Shown here piece after piece: positions 13,186 through 24,079 of a stretch of 64,000 nt of DNA. The notes under the pieces were generated by a model that saw only the letters and a program-made list of their open reading frames with translations, ran no database searches and was not told the DNA's origin. Every line of letters starts with the position of its first letter. Position 1 is the stretch's first letter. Made by a program: the position numbers and the translations under genes. This stretch comes from Nymphaea colorata. Lineage: Eukaryota > Streptophyta > Magnoliopsida > Nymphaeales > Nymphaeaceae. The stretch is from NCBI RefSeq assembly GCF_008831285.2, contig NC_045149.1:9324417-9388416 (forward strand), given 5' to 3'.

Positions 13186-15481
13186 GGAGTTTGTGTGGGG
13201 CATGGGTGGAAAAATGAAAGGAGAGCAAGCTGTTCTACGCCCCAGTTTTCCTTTTCTTTTCCCTTTCCTCTTTCTTTCCAGTTTACTCTCTCAGTCCTTT
13301 TTTCCTTGTTGTTAAAGACTTGCATGCCTTCAGTTTTGTTCTACCGTTCAAGTCATAGAGCTACGCCTATAGTTTCTTTACTGTATGTGTTTTCATCTAC
13401 TTATTAATAAGAAAATTAAGTTTGCCTCCTTCAAGGAATTACAAGAAAAAATAATCCACGTGTTAGGACTTAGGTCTTGGGACTGAGGAGTTGGGTCCTC
13501 CAAAAGCACGGTGGACCAAATCTATGAAGAAACCGTTAACATGAGTACAAAATTTAAACTGTTAAAAGTTACTCCTGCTCCTGCACGTCCATGTTCGTGC
13601 ATGTGCTGTGAAGTTAAACTTTAATCTATTCATCAGATTGTTAGACGATGGAATAAACAGGTGGAAACGACGGCACTAGACAAAATTGTCGTTTTTTACT
13701 TTCTAGAGGAAGCGTCTAGCTATGCACTCTAAAAAAACAATCTTTCTCTGCTCTTCCAAAGAGGGAAACAATAAATCCTGACAGTGAATAAACATCTCCA
13801 AGAAAATAATACACTTTTTGAGGAGTGTTTCTTATCATTTGAAGTAAACAATTTTATCTGAATGCCTATAGATCAAATCCTGAAAGTATGACCTGATATA
13901 CTCTGCTCCATAAGAGACTTGTTCTAATTCGACTGCAACGTGCAGAAGGTTCTTCTAGGATTATCAAAAAATCGAAGTTTTACAAAGCATTGCATTTTTT
14001 TCACCGCTAGATTGACAATATTAGTGCTTTTGATCCAGAACGCATCTATTTACCGAAAACAATCTGTCAACAGAAGGATGCGATAGACACTTTGCATTAG
14101 GAAGGGCAGGCAAGCATGATATTGTACCTTGCATCATGTTCGGACCACGGACCAATATTTCACCCAACTGATTAGGAGGCAGCGGCTTCATCTTCTCCAC
14201 ATCAACGATTTTACACTCAATCCCTGAAGCCAGACCTCCAGAAGAACCATAACGGCGAGATCCTCCCCCTGAAACTTCCAGAGAAACAATGGCACATGAC
14301 TCTGTCAAACCATAGCCCTGCAATGAACACAAAAAATCAACATGCAAAACTGAGGGATTAAAGAATACCGAAGAACCGTTGGATCGAAACGATGGTGTAT
14401 TGAACAATGTGATAAGACAACATGAAGAAAAATGAATCGCAAAGGAAAAAAGAAAGGGAAAACTTTACGAACTCTGCACCTGAAGAATCTCAGCCCAAGG
14501 AACAATTTTCGAGCATTCCTCCATGACATCCTTTGCTAGAGGTGCAGCGCCAGTACCAATCCTTCTCAACGACGAGAGATCATACTTGCGGGTGACGTCC
14601 TGTTTCGCCAAAAGGACCATGATCGGCGGCACGATGTAGAGGTGCGTGATCCTGTACTTCTCCACCGTCCTCAGCATATCCTCCAAATCGAACCTGCTCA
14701 TGCTGATGACAGCGTTCCCAATCTGCAGCTGCGCGTACGAGATGGTCGAGAGGCCGTAGACGTGGAACATGGGCAGAACGCACAGCATAACATAATGCAT
14801 TTCTCCCTTCTCCATCTGCTCAGACGAAACCATCAAAGCAATAGCCACGAAGTTTCTGTGAGTAAGAATCACCCCCTTGCTAGTTCCCGTCGTGCCGGAG
14901 GAATACAGGAGCACAGCGGTGTCGTTCTGCTGAATGACGACTGCCGGCGGGGCTCTGCCGGATCCCATCTTCACCAATTCATCGAAACCGGTGGTACCCA
15001 CGTCAGGAACGATACCAGTGTTGGGTCTCCCCAGCAGAACGGCAGGCAAACCCAAGCCTCTAACCTTCTCCCAGAGAGCGGGAATGGTGACCACGAACTT
15101 GGAGGACGAATCGAGGGCCTGCTTGGCAACCTCCGAGGAGGTGTAGAGCGGATTGACGGTGGTAACGATGGCTCCGAGAGACAGAACGCCGAAGAAGCAG
15201 ATGAGGAACTGAGGGGAGTTGGGGGCGACGATGAGAACGACGTCGCCCTTCCTGACGCCCAGCTGAGAGAAGCCGCTGGCGGCTCTGGCGACGATGGTCC
15301 TGAAGTCATTGAAGGAGAAGGACTCTCCGGTGTCGGCATCGGCCAACGCGAGCTTGTCGGGGTAGGAGGAGGAGTTCCTGAACAAGAAGGAGACGATGTT
15401 GGTGTTGGGGTCGGAAGGTAGGACGAGAGGTGGTCTCAGCGACCTGTAGATACCATCCTTACCATATCCACTTCTCTCCAT
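6855..15481 (-). CDS. 4CLL7: 4-coumarate:CoA ligase-like 7 (4CLL7-type acyl-CoA synthetase), copy 1
   Basis: Six exons on the minus strand: 15481-14480, 14317-14128, 9353-9208, 7485-7418, 7292-7190 and 6968-6855. All introns are GT-AG and the joined frame is 1623 nt (540 aa plus stop TAA). It is an ANL-family adenylate-forming enzyme that activates a carboxylate through acyl-AMP and transfers it to CoA. Visible motifs are the P-loop [14 protein letters not shown] (about residues 191-204), QGYGLTES at the exon 1/2 junction, GEILVRG (about 386), TGD (about 418), [11 protein letters not shown] (about 434-444) and SGKILRR with the catalytic Lys (about 526). The N-terminus [17 protein letters not shown] and overall layout resemble Arabidopsis At4g05160 (4CL-like 7), which is peroxisomal and reported to activate fatty acids and jasmonate precursors. 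The C-terminal SNL is PTS1-like. Intron 2 is 4.8 kb and carries repeats. Substrate is not deducible; it is unlikely to be a true lignin 4CL. Confidence 0.93.
10300..10620 (+). pseudogene. Unrecognised coding-like fragment inside intron 2, antisense to the ligase
   Basis: One plus-strand frame reads a Ser/Thr/Gln-rich stretch ([17 protein letters not shown], then [16 protein letters not shown]), interrupted by stops. It is followed by GAG|GTAAAT and, 29 nt later, TTTCAG|GG, which would make an unusually short intron. The wording looks like decayed protein sequence rather than noise. I do not recognise the family. A captured gene fragment inserted into the intron is one explanation. Confidence 0.3.
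11100..11275 (+). pseudogene. Unrecognised exon-like open stretch inside intron 2
   Basis: A plus-strand frame reads [19 protein letters not shown] and then [15 protein letters not shown] before a GTGTGTAAC donor-like site. That is one likely membrane helix followed by a basic segment. It may belong to the same unknown fragment as 10300-10620. No motif identifies it, and chance cannot be excluded. Confidence 0.25.
12024..12172. repeat. Stem-loop repeat, copy 2
   Basis: This is the second copy of the repeat at 6050-6218, with the same order of AAACCAGG/GTCATCCAAAC blocks and the closing CATCCAAACAGGCCC. It sits inside intron 2 of the minus-strand ligase gene, and no counterpart was noticed in intron 2 of the other copy. 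Confidence 0.6.
13130..13181. repeat. (CT)n microsatellite in ligase intron 2
   Basis: An uninterrupted CT dinucleotide run of about 52 nt. Confidence 0.95.
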
Positions 15482-16979
15482 GGCCCTTTCACTCTATCTA
15501 TTTTCTCTAGGATAGTGATGGCTAACGCCCGCAAGATTTTTCGCCGGAAAGTGGCTCGCAAGCTGACTTTTAGTTTTCAAGCACCCGTACTTATCACCCT
15601 AAACGATGCTTACGAAACAGACAAGCCAACCGTATTACCCTGCACCACCAGAAGCAACATATAAACCTTAGAAAGAATAAAAAAGCAACCGAAGCACTGC
15701 AACCGAATACAACTGTTCTCTATCGGCAGTTTAGTACCAGGAAGAAGTCAAACAAACAAAAAAAAAGCACTAAATATGTATGTGATTAACAAATTTTAAT
15801 TTGTACTTAAAGCAGCGACCCGGTGTAGCGCTGCTCCATATAATTGGATACAGATCTACCGAAATTTAATATATAAATTTAATGTTTTAGATTGAACGAG
15901 AAACCCCAACATATCTATATGCCCCTGGCTACAATAATGATCTTTGTTATGTTGCGGATGCTTATTAGGCAGATAGATAAGGGTGATAAGCAAAAAGTAA
16001 CCAAATTCAATACTTACAACCCTGAAAGGGAACCTCATTGGTTAGCTCATGTACTTAGCAAAATACTTAACAAAACCAAGAGAACAACAAATCCAGAAAT
16101 GGTTCCAACTTCAAACAGACTCTACAGCGAACATTAGCAGTTAGCAGAAGGCTGAAGATAGATGTCAGCAGAGACTATGACAGCAACTGCAAAAAATTTT
16201 GTACACAAAATAGAAACAAAATTTTCTATGTTTATCTGAACTGCCTAATAAAAGAAGCCACATTAGTTTATATCATAACAAAGTATGCTCAATCGCTTCA
16301 CAAAGTACACCAGCAATAATGTGTTCCTATAACTTTTCAAGTTTTCATTTAAGTAATGATTTACATACTAACAGAATTATCAGTTCTTTGTGGTGGATGT
16401 TCATGACATGGATCAATTTCTACCAGTTTATAGACAGGCATGAGCATACAACCATGATATTTCACCAACAAAAAGACGAGCATAGGTACAAGTTTCCCAA
16501 AAGAGAAAAGTCAGGGCTCCTATTTCAAATGGCTTATGCATAATATTTTGCAACCTTGGTTGCTCATGGTCTGGACTCTGGAACCTCCTTTATACATTTC
16601 TTAAATTGCATTTACACAGCACTTGATAAATATCATATTCCAAAAAAAAAAACAACTAATATATATATATATATAGTCCTTTGTTACGCAGGTGCCAGCA
16701 GTGGGTTTTGCTCGGCTGGCATGGGCCGTCCACATGGATGATGGATGGCCCACTTTTTAGTAAAGAAAAAAAAGTTGTTCACATCTCTTTTTGTATCTAG
16801 AGCCTACTTTCTATTTCCACACACACAAAATTAGAAAGCCAACAAAAACTTGTAAATCCTAAATAAAATCTAAAGTTGTCTAACTGAATTAAAAGAAAGA
16901 ATGCAAGTAAAACAAAGAGGGAACAACTCAGCTGCATTCTCTAAAAGAAATTTTTTGAAAAATAGTTACATTATTAAGG
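15482..16979. other. 5' flank of 4CLL7-like copy 1; no gene recognised
   Basis: This is AT-rich sequence upstream of the minus-strand ATG. No TATA box at a convincing distance was identified, and the flank does not resemble that of the second copy, so the duplication boundary probably lies close to the start codon. A short (AT)n occurs at 16660-16675. Small open frames here carry no motif. Confidence 0.5.
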
Positions 16980-17610
16980 AGAATTTGAAGAGAAGAGAAA
17001 AGAAATAGTTGTTTCACGTCGTAGGAGATGTCTATTGTCTAAGCATCTATTAAATGAATTTAGATGCAAGCAAGCTTGAATCATTGCATGAATTTAGATG
17101 TACGGATATTCGACGTAGATCAGCTAAATACCTGATTTTCCAATAGACGACAAAATAAGAAGATTTGAAGATGTGTCGGACGCCCTTAACGAAACAACTC
17201 TATTATGTTTTTCCCCATTTTTTGTCACAATTGTAACAAAATCAGGAAGAAGAAAAAAAAAAAAAGTCTTTCAGGGGTGGACTAGAGATTTTTCATGGCC
17301 GAATTAAAGTTTTTAAATTTTGTTTAGAATCGAAATATCATTTTTCAAAATTTTTATATAAAACAAATGAAATTTTTTAAAATTTACATATAAATTTAAA
17401 AAAAAATTAAAGTGAGGTCATGATCCAAACTGACGCTTCCTTGGCTCCGCCCCATGATCTATCCACGAACCCACAAGAAAACAACAGTACCTATTACAAC
17501 GATGATAGGATATCCGATTGATTTGTTGATAGTTTGTCTTTCTCCCTTTCCATATCAAACTGACATTCACGATCGAGAGAGGTAGGATGATAAATCTGAC
17601 CTTCACGAGC
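16980..17610. repeat. Dispersed repeat, copy 1 (matches 23185-23500)
   Basis: The block from GAGATGTC...AAGCATCTA through AAATCAGGAAGAAGAAAAAA and on to GAACCCACAAGAAAAC and GACAGGATATCCGA-type sequence recurs in the same order at 23185-23500. Copy 1 is longer because a MITE-like insertion (17273-17453) separates the poly-A-like stretch from the CCACAAGAAAAC block. The nature of the parent repeat is unknown. Confidence 0.65.
17273..17453. mobile_element. MITE-like element with GGGGYGGA-type inverted ends
   Basis: The left end AGGGGTGGACTAGAGA and the right end TCCTTGGCTCCGCCCC form imperfect terminal inverted repeats around an A/T-rich interior. The interior also recurs in reverse complement at about 27172-27330. 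The related locus at 23335-23350 lacks it, acting as an empty site. Confidence 0.6.
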
Positions 17611-17678
17611 TTACATTGAGATTTGGGAAACCAACCTGTCGATGGATTGAAAGAGAGAGAAGGCATCATAATGATGAT

Positions 17679-18162
17679 TACGGGTGAACGATGAGTCGAG
17701 CTACTCGAGCTCAGCTCGTAAATGAGTTTGAGTGGAGTCATTTGCTTAACCAGTCAAGTTTGAGTTCATGAGTCGACTCATTCAAATAATCAAGTTGAGT
17801 TCGAGCTCAACACATAACTGTCGAGTCGACCTTGAGCATGAATCAGGTTTGTCGAGCCTTAATCAAGTCGATATATTCAAACAAGTTGACGAGTTTGTCG
17901 AGCCTTAATCAAGTTGAGCTCGAGCTCAACACGTAACGATGAACATCAATTCTATTCAAATGAGTTTGTCAAGCCTTAATCGAGTCGAGCTCGAGCTCAA
18001 CATGTAACGATGAATATCAATTTTATTCAAACGAGTTTGTTGAGCCTTACTCGAGTTGCTTCCATCAAGCTATTCTCGAACTCGAGTCGAGCTCAAGGTT
18101 TCTTTAATCGAGCCGAGCTCGAGCTGACTGAACTCGGGCTCAACTCGGCTCGTGTTCACCCC
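17679..18162. mobile_element. MITE-like element rich in GAGCTCGAGC, with TIRs and a 10-bp TSD
   Basis: The ends are GGGTGAACGATGAGTCGAGC (left) and the inverted GGGTGAACACGAGCCGAG (right). The interior is filled with GAGCTCGAGCTCAA and GAGTCGAGC subrepeats. The direct repeat TAATGATGAT flanks it at 17669-17678 and 18163-18172. A 9-10 bp duplication fits a Mutator-type element better than hAT. Confidence 0.65.
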
Positions 18163-18550
18163 TAATGATGATCTATCCATGTGTAGAAAAGAATGAAATG
18201 GAGAAAGAAAAAATAAAACAACTACATGGTTAGGTTCAACTGAACCTACATTCATGATGGAAAAGACACACACTTTTCACTAAGAGTCAACCTGAATACA
18301 TACAATATGCATGAGAAGTTGAAAACATATAATCTTCATTCAAATTTTGACATTCGAGATTTTGTCTAGTTTGGATTTCTATCTTTTTTTCACGGTTTAA
18401 CAAATCCAGTTCATTCCTTTCTTGTTGTGATCTTCTCCATCGATATTTTTGCCTTGAGTGATATATTTGTCTTTCTTATTTTTCATCAGCAGTGATAAAT
18501 TCATTTTTTCTATTATATGTTTCTCTTTCAGTCGCCCTCAAATGAGCCTT

Positions 18551-20740
18551 CTATGAATCCCCACCTTCCAGACACAAAACATGAAATGTCTGTCGCCCTA
18601 CAGACTTAGTGGACAAATTAGCAAGTTGGTGGACATATTTAATAAACCAGGTTTGCATATTTCCTTCAGCAACTTTTTCTCTTACGAGGTGGTAATCGAT
18701 TTGATATGCTTGCTTCAATTATGGAAGATAGATTAGTTGTCATGTGGAGGCATTCATATTGTCACAACATAGCACAAGAATTTTAAGCACTTGAATTCCA
18801 ATGTCTTTAAGAATACATTGAATCCACATAACTCTGCTGCAGTGGATGCCATGATGCAGTACTCTGCCTCGGCACTTGATCGCACGATGCTTGTTTGCTC
18901 TCCAAGAGATGCAGTTGACACCAAGGAAGGCATAAAATCCAGTGGTGGATCATCTTGTTTGTTGACATACTGCTCAATCTTAGTTTGAAAAAACATAGAT
19001 ATCTAAAAAACTTTGACTGGACAACAAAATGAATAATTCCTTTAATATACTTGAGAATGCGAGAATGTGCTTCATGGTAGGATAATGTCCTTTATGCATA
19101 AATTGACTGACAAAATTAACTAGGATATCTCAGGATGAGTTAGAGTCAAACATTGGAGGGATCACACAATTTGTCGATAGAGCATTGGATCATGAAAATC
19201 CCTTCCTCCTTCAACGTCTTTGAACTTAACAAGCGTTAGCGAAGGCTTGCAATCAAGCATTTGAGCCTTTTTTTCTAAATATCGGATGCATACTTAGATT
19301 GACTCATGTTTCCGTTATCCTAATTGATCTCAATAACAAAAAAATAGAGCAATCTGCCAAGATCTTTGACAGGAAATTCTTTTTGCATGCTATATATGAA
19401 TGCCATAATAACTCTTTGATCATGTCTAGTCAAAAACATATCATCAACATAAATGAGCAATATAAGATCCACATACTTTTTATGAATAATAAACATAGAA
19501 GGATTAACGGCCTTCTTTGAAAGTCATAATCAAGAAGAAAGTTACTACGACAAGCATACCATGCTCGTGAAGCTTGCTTTAGCCCATATACAGTATGTAA
19601 TAATTTGCAAACATGTTTAGGATAAAAAGAATCCTTATATCCAGGCGATTGCTTCATATAAACCTTCTCCCACAAAAATCCATGCAAAAAGGCATTTTCA
19701 TTTCTTGATTGTAGCAATGGAAAATATGATTAATCACAAGTTTCATCTTGGACACAGTACCCGTGTTGTAAATTACAACCAAGGATAACTCTATCAACAC
19801 TTTTGAATTCAGTAAACATCCTCGCCACAAGTCGGGCTTTTAGTTTGTCAAGAGTTCTGTCTAAGTTGAGTTTAGTTTTAAGGACCCAATATGATCCTAC
19901 AACATTTTGAGATTTATGGGGAAGCACAAGCTCCCAAGTGTGATTCGACAAGAGGACCATCCTCTCTTCATTCATGGCTCATTTCCAACTGGAGAATTAA
20001 TAGCATCCTTGACCCTGCTAGGCTCTTGAGGAATACCATGGTATGAAATAATAGCGTACTTGGGAGTTGACTTAAATAAACTTGCCATAGACCTTATCGA
20101 CATAGATTTAGAAGAAGCAATTCCATTAGCTCCATCATCATATAAAAGAGAGGTTTGAGTGGTTGGACTTAGATCACTCTCTTGTTCTTCACTTTCAATC
20201 TCCACAAAAAGATTTGATTTACTTGCTTATCGCTTTCAGTGGATCCACTTTTATTCTCAACGTGTGAGTTTGAGGCCTAAATGGACTGCGCATCATTAGT
20301 TGGAGGCCCTTCATTTTGAGTCGGTGGAGGTCCTTCAATGCTGCCACCTTGATTTTATGTCATCAATAAATGGTAGCTGAACATCTTCAACATTGCAACT
20401 TGGATTGATGTCACGGACAGATGGTAGCTGAACAATGGACACCTGTTGATGATCCTTGGATGGATGCAGGTCACAAGCTGAAGTATGTTCAAACATCTGA
20501 GTAAACCTTTTAAAAAATAGAGGAAGAATGTTCGTGTTCAACATAAGAAAGGGCACATACTTCAATCTAACAACTGGAACCAATATAACTACCACAAGAA
20601 TCATTACTAGAAGCAAGCAAATCCTTAAAATTTTTATTGAGCGGATTCAACTTGAAAGGCATGGTTGAATCGTTCAAAACATTTTATAGCGAAGTGATTT
20701 CTCTTGCCACATTTTATAACAATTTGGTTGTCTAACCAAA
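18551..20740 (-). mobile_element. Truncated copia element (reverse transcriptase and RNase H half)
   Basis: Minus-strand remnant in transcript order. First a linker (20616-19972). Then the RT N-part with LLSNHTWELV and LKARLVARMF (19975-19730). Then RT with [19 protein letters not shown] and the catalytic LLIYVDDM box (19717-19430, the last in another frame). Then RNase H with SSAEAEY (18996-18754) and LVREKVAEGNMQTW ending at a stop near 18551. Frameshifts interrupt it, no LTR flanks it, and Gag, protease and most of integrase are missing. It is a dead fragment of a family different from the other elements here. Confidence 0.88.
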
Positions 20741-20767
20741 TCCTTGTAAAAAAACCTTAGGACTAAG

Positions 20768-20910
20768 AAAAGTCTTACTGTGACTACGTCAACTAATACT
20801 GCTACCGATTCCTCAAATCCCAAATTTATCTTGGTTTCTTCTAGGAAGTGGAAGGGCAGAGGGGCAAGAGAGAGGGATAGTATGAATATTATGCATCTTC
20901 AAATCTGCAG
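20768..20910 (+). other. Open stretch of unknown origin before the RPL13A fragment
   Basis: A plus-strand frame (ATG at 20780) reads a Ser/Thr-rich start, then SSRKWKGRGARERDS, and ends at a CAG|GTACC donor-like site. It does not match ribosomal protein L13A. It may be an exon of another captured gene or chance; no family is recognised. Confidence 0.25.
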
Positions 20911-20995
20911 GTACCATTTCTTGTTGTTTCCCCTCATTTTTGCATCTTCTGGTTTTCATTCTTACTGATGGTGTTCGAGTTTATCTGATTTCGCC

Positions 20996-21140
20996 TTGTT
21001 AGGTCATTGTTTCAGACTCAGCATGATCCCCCACAAAACCAAGCGCGGCTCTGCTGCTCTGGTGCGGTTGAAGGCGTACGAAGAGATTCCACCACTCTAT
21101 GATAAGAAGAGGGTGGTCATCCCTGATGCCCTTAAGTGGG
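20996..21140 (+). pseudogene. RPL13A: 60S ribosomal protein L13A (uL13) exon fragment
   Basis: The frame reads [20 protein letters not shown] and continues [16 protein letters not shown], the unmistakable central block of plant uL13 (usually [19 protein letters not shown]). It is preceded by an acceptor-like TTTCAG and followed by AA|GTGGGTATC, an intron-type junction. This is therefore a genomic exon copy, not a processed retrocopy. The preceding RTVRG residues are altered, and no other L13A exon was found nearby. The functional protein is about 206 aa, so this is a gene fragment, probably moved by a transposon (a CACTA end lies about 0.9 kb downstream). Confidence 0.85.
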
Positions 21141-21710
21141 TATCCCTCTCTTGTTCTTTTTTTTTTTTTGTTCTTCCTTGAGTCTCCCCATGTTGTTTAG
21201 TTGTTTTTCCCTTTACTATCAGTTAATAGTAAAGGGAAATGAAATATTTTCTTCTTGTTATTGTATCAAATCATCAAGAAAGTGCATAGATCGCTCACCA
21301 CCTTTTCCTTTTCCTAGTAAAATAACCTAAAATTACTAGTTCTTTTTTCACAGTTTCATCTTGAATGATCTGATGTTTAAAAAATGAAAAAAATATAGTT
21401 CTATGCAATAAGTAGACAGGACCTTATACTGTTAATTTTTCATATCATGTCTTTTTGTTATTGCATTTGGACCAAGCTATCCTTATGTTCTCATGGGGCT
21501 ACTATTGCTTTTATGTTCTTGTTTTAGCTGTAAAAGCTTAGTATCTTTCTTCAAGTATTGGATTGTGTAACTTAAGTAGTTTTTCATGATTCACACATTT
21601 TCTTATGTTTTCTATGGAATGACTATACATTTTGATGTATTATGTAATGGAATGACTATGTACATTTTCTACAAAAGGAAAAAATAATGATTTTGTTTAT
21701 TAACAAATAG

Positions 21711-21765
21711 TCTCTCTCTCTCACACACACAACAAACACACACTCACACGCACACACATACAAAC
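21711..21765. repeat. (CT)n(CA)n compound microsatellite
   Basis: A TCTC run is followed by imperfect CA/ACAC repeats. Confidence 0.8.
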
Positions 21766-21825
21766 ACCCAATGGTTGGTAATAAACTACCATTCCCAGTA
21801 GTTCCTAACTAGGTATTCCTATACT

Positions 21826-22074
21826 ATTCCCGGCGCTTTGCAAACAGTTGGGAAAGCACATCTTTTCGCAACGGTTCGAACAGTTGGGAAAAATGTTTGA
21901 TATCCCAACGGTCTTCAACGTCAGGAATAATATCGTGCATTCCCTACGACCTTTACTGTCGGTACATTAGGTGCCAACGAAATTTCTTACCGCCGTCAGC
22001 AAAACATTTGCCGATAGCAAAAAACCATTTGTCGACGGCCATAGCCGTCGGCACAATGGGTATTTGTTGTAGTG
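21826..22074 (-). mobile_element. CACTA-type transposon terminus
   Basis: Read on the minus strand, the segment begins CACTACAACAAATACCCA and continues with CCGACGGC/GCCGTCG motifs that fold as a subterminal hairpin (GTCGACGGCC...GCCGTCGGC on the plus strand, 22031-22052). CACTA terminal sequence plus hairpin-forming subterminal repeats is the hallmark of En/Spm elements. The opposite end and a transposase were not found. Confidence 0.65.
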
Positions 22075-22079
22075 GTTTC

Positions 22080-22230
22080 TGAGTTGTAAATCATTTCCGT
22101 GATATTCTCCACCGATATTTTTGCCTTCAGTGATAATTTTTGCTTTTCTTATGTTCATCATCAGCTATCCTCTTTTCCTTTATCATGTAAAACCAGTCTG
22201 TCACTATTATCCATTTCTCTTCCACCATGA
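22080..22230. repeat. Dispersed repeat part B, copy 2 (matches about 18405-18530)
   Basis: The string ending CCGATATTTTTGCCTTCAGT and the following TTCATCATCAGC resemble 18430-18500 (CATCGATATTTTTGCCTTGA, TTCATCAGCAG). Together with 16980-17610 versus 23185-23500, this indicates two copies of a larger repeat whose parts are now in different order. Confidence 0.5.
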
Positions 22231-23024
22231 ACCCATAAGAAACACATCCACAATTCGGAGTAGAACACTCTGTTCCGCCAGGTGAGGGATTCCCTGACAA
22301 CACACCATGGCACTGTTCGGGGTCATATACTATGACTAAAGTTTATCGCAAGGCTATAAACTCAGTGATCCTAAAAACATTAGAAGATAATTTCTACAAG
22401 ATCCACAAAGAAAGATACAATAAGTAACTATTACTGATTGACATAATTAGCTAAAGTCACACCCAATGTTATATAAAAGGCGATGAGGCTAGGCGAGACA
22501 TTGAGATTTGAGGCTCTTGATGATTGAAGCCTAAGCTTAACAGCCAAAATTGTAAAGTATTAATATTTACAAAAATAAGGAGAAAATTGAAAAAAAAGAC
22601 AATTAATAAGAATAACATTTAATAAAATAATAATACTGCCTCCAAGCCTCCTTGAAACCTATATGTTCATATGATTTAGATATCTAACAATTCATGTGAT
22701 TTTGCGCAGGCCTGGGCATCAGGCCGGCCACAGCCAAAAACTCGAGCTTGGGTCTAGGCCTAACCCGACACCCAACACCAGAAACCCGAGCCCTACCGGG
22801 TTAAAATTAATTTTTTTAAAATATAAAATAAATATTTTTATATAAAATATGTTTTTAATAATAAATCATTATTAAAATAAAAATAATATTAAAAAACATA
22901 TCGGGCCTACTCAGGTCGGCCTAGTATCTTATCGGGCCAGCCAGGGCTGATTTTTTAGAGCCCGAACCTAGGCCCATTGTGGTGGGTACTCAGCCTGATT
23001 TCCAGCCTTAGTTTTGAGTCATTC

Positions 23025-23102
23025 GGAATTGGTGAGCACACTCGTTGCATTCGGAAAATGGCGGGAATTGGTGAGCACACTCGTTGCATTCGGAAAATGG
23101 CG
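23025..23102. repeat. 39-bp tandem duplication
   Basis: Two adjacent near-identical 39-nt units contain GGTGAGCACACTCGTTGC and end with CGGAAAATGGCG. Perfect identity apart from the junction base suggests a recent event. Confidence 0.9.
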
Positions 23103-23184
23103 AGAATTGAATTGCATTCAAGTGCTGAGCAGTTGAGTTGGAAATATTATAGTCAATAATAGTGTCCCTCTCAATGCGCATCAA

Positions 23185-23500
23185 GAATGGCGTTTTCAGG
23201 TGATATGAGATGTCAAAGCATCTACTAAATGAATGTAGATAGATGCACACAAGCTTGAATCGTACACTGTTGCATGAATAGTTCTCCCTTCTCTATCACA
23301 ATCGTAACAAAATCAGGAAGAAGAAAAAAAAAAAAAAAGGCATCATAACGATGACCTATACGATAACCCACAAGAAAACCGCACCTAGGGACAACGATGA
23401 CAGGATATCCGACCAATTCGTTGCTTGTTCATCTTTCTCACTTTCCTTTTCAACAGTCAGCTCAACCTGACCTTCGCGACGGAGAAAGGATCGCATTATC
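23185..23500. repeat. Dispersed repeat, copy 2 (matches 16980-17610)
   Basis: Collinear with the first copy but without the 181-nt MITE-like insertion after the poly-A-like stretch. It contains AAATCAGGAAGAAGAAAAAA, CCCACAAGAAAACC and GACAGGATATCCGACC. Confidence 0.65.
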
Positions 23501-24079
23501 AGTGTTCATATGATTTAAACCTCCAATGGTTTTGCTTCACCTTAATTTCGGAATTGCTGAGTGGGACTTGTTGGGTTTGTAAAATGGTGAGAATTGAACT
23601 GCATTCCTCAGCTAGACTTTTTCTGCCCTCTTTTTCATTTATTTTTCTTGAAAAGTTGCGTCAGAAAAAACGTTAACTAATACTTTTAAGTTTTAATTAT
23701 GTTTCACAGGGAAAGAAATTTGTAATCATTTCTAAACCTCTAGGATAGAGAGGGAGGGAGGGAGAGACAGAGAGAGATGGGTAGGATGGTTTGAACTATT
23801 CAATTTGTAAAGATTGGATGGCTTTGATTAAAAAGAAAGATACAACTTTTGTGTTTTCTAGTTTTTCGCTTCGCAGAACCAGAGGCGGGGGCTGATGGGT
23901 AACCCTCTTGGATTCCAAATCTTTATCCCCAACATGTTTGGTGCAATGGCCAGGGCAAAGGTTGGTAGGTGGATAGTCACCATTTTGATTTTTCATGCTA
24001 TTAGGCGGCATACAGAAAAGCACCGATATGGAAACAATGCATAACAAGGATGTCTACTCAAAGCACTGAAGCAACCCTA

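Larger units (their letters stand above)
9354..14127 (-). other. Intron 2 of 4CLL7-like copy 1 (4.8 kb) and its content
   Basis: The ends of this intron align in reverse complement with intron 2 of the second copy; for example 13900-13970 matches 50840-50910 around the block containing AAGAACCTTCTTCACGTTGC. Within it lie a stem-loop repeat copy (12024-12172), an (AT)n run (12558-12577), a (CT)n microsatellite (13130-13181) and plus-strand coding-like stretches (10300-10620, 11100-11270) that I cannot name. Confidence 0.75.

Noticed and set aside
14642-15421. Long plus-strand open frame opposite ligase exon 1 (259 codons), and the 245-codon minus-strand frame at 49318-50055
   Set aside because: Both are antisense shadows of the GC-rich ligase exon 1. 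They lack motifs, and the sense frame is clearly the real one.
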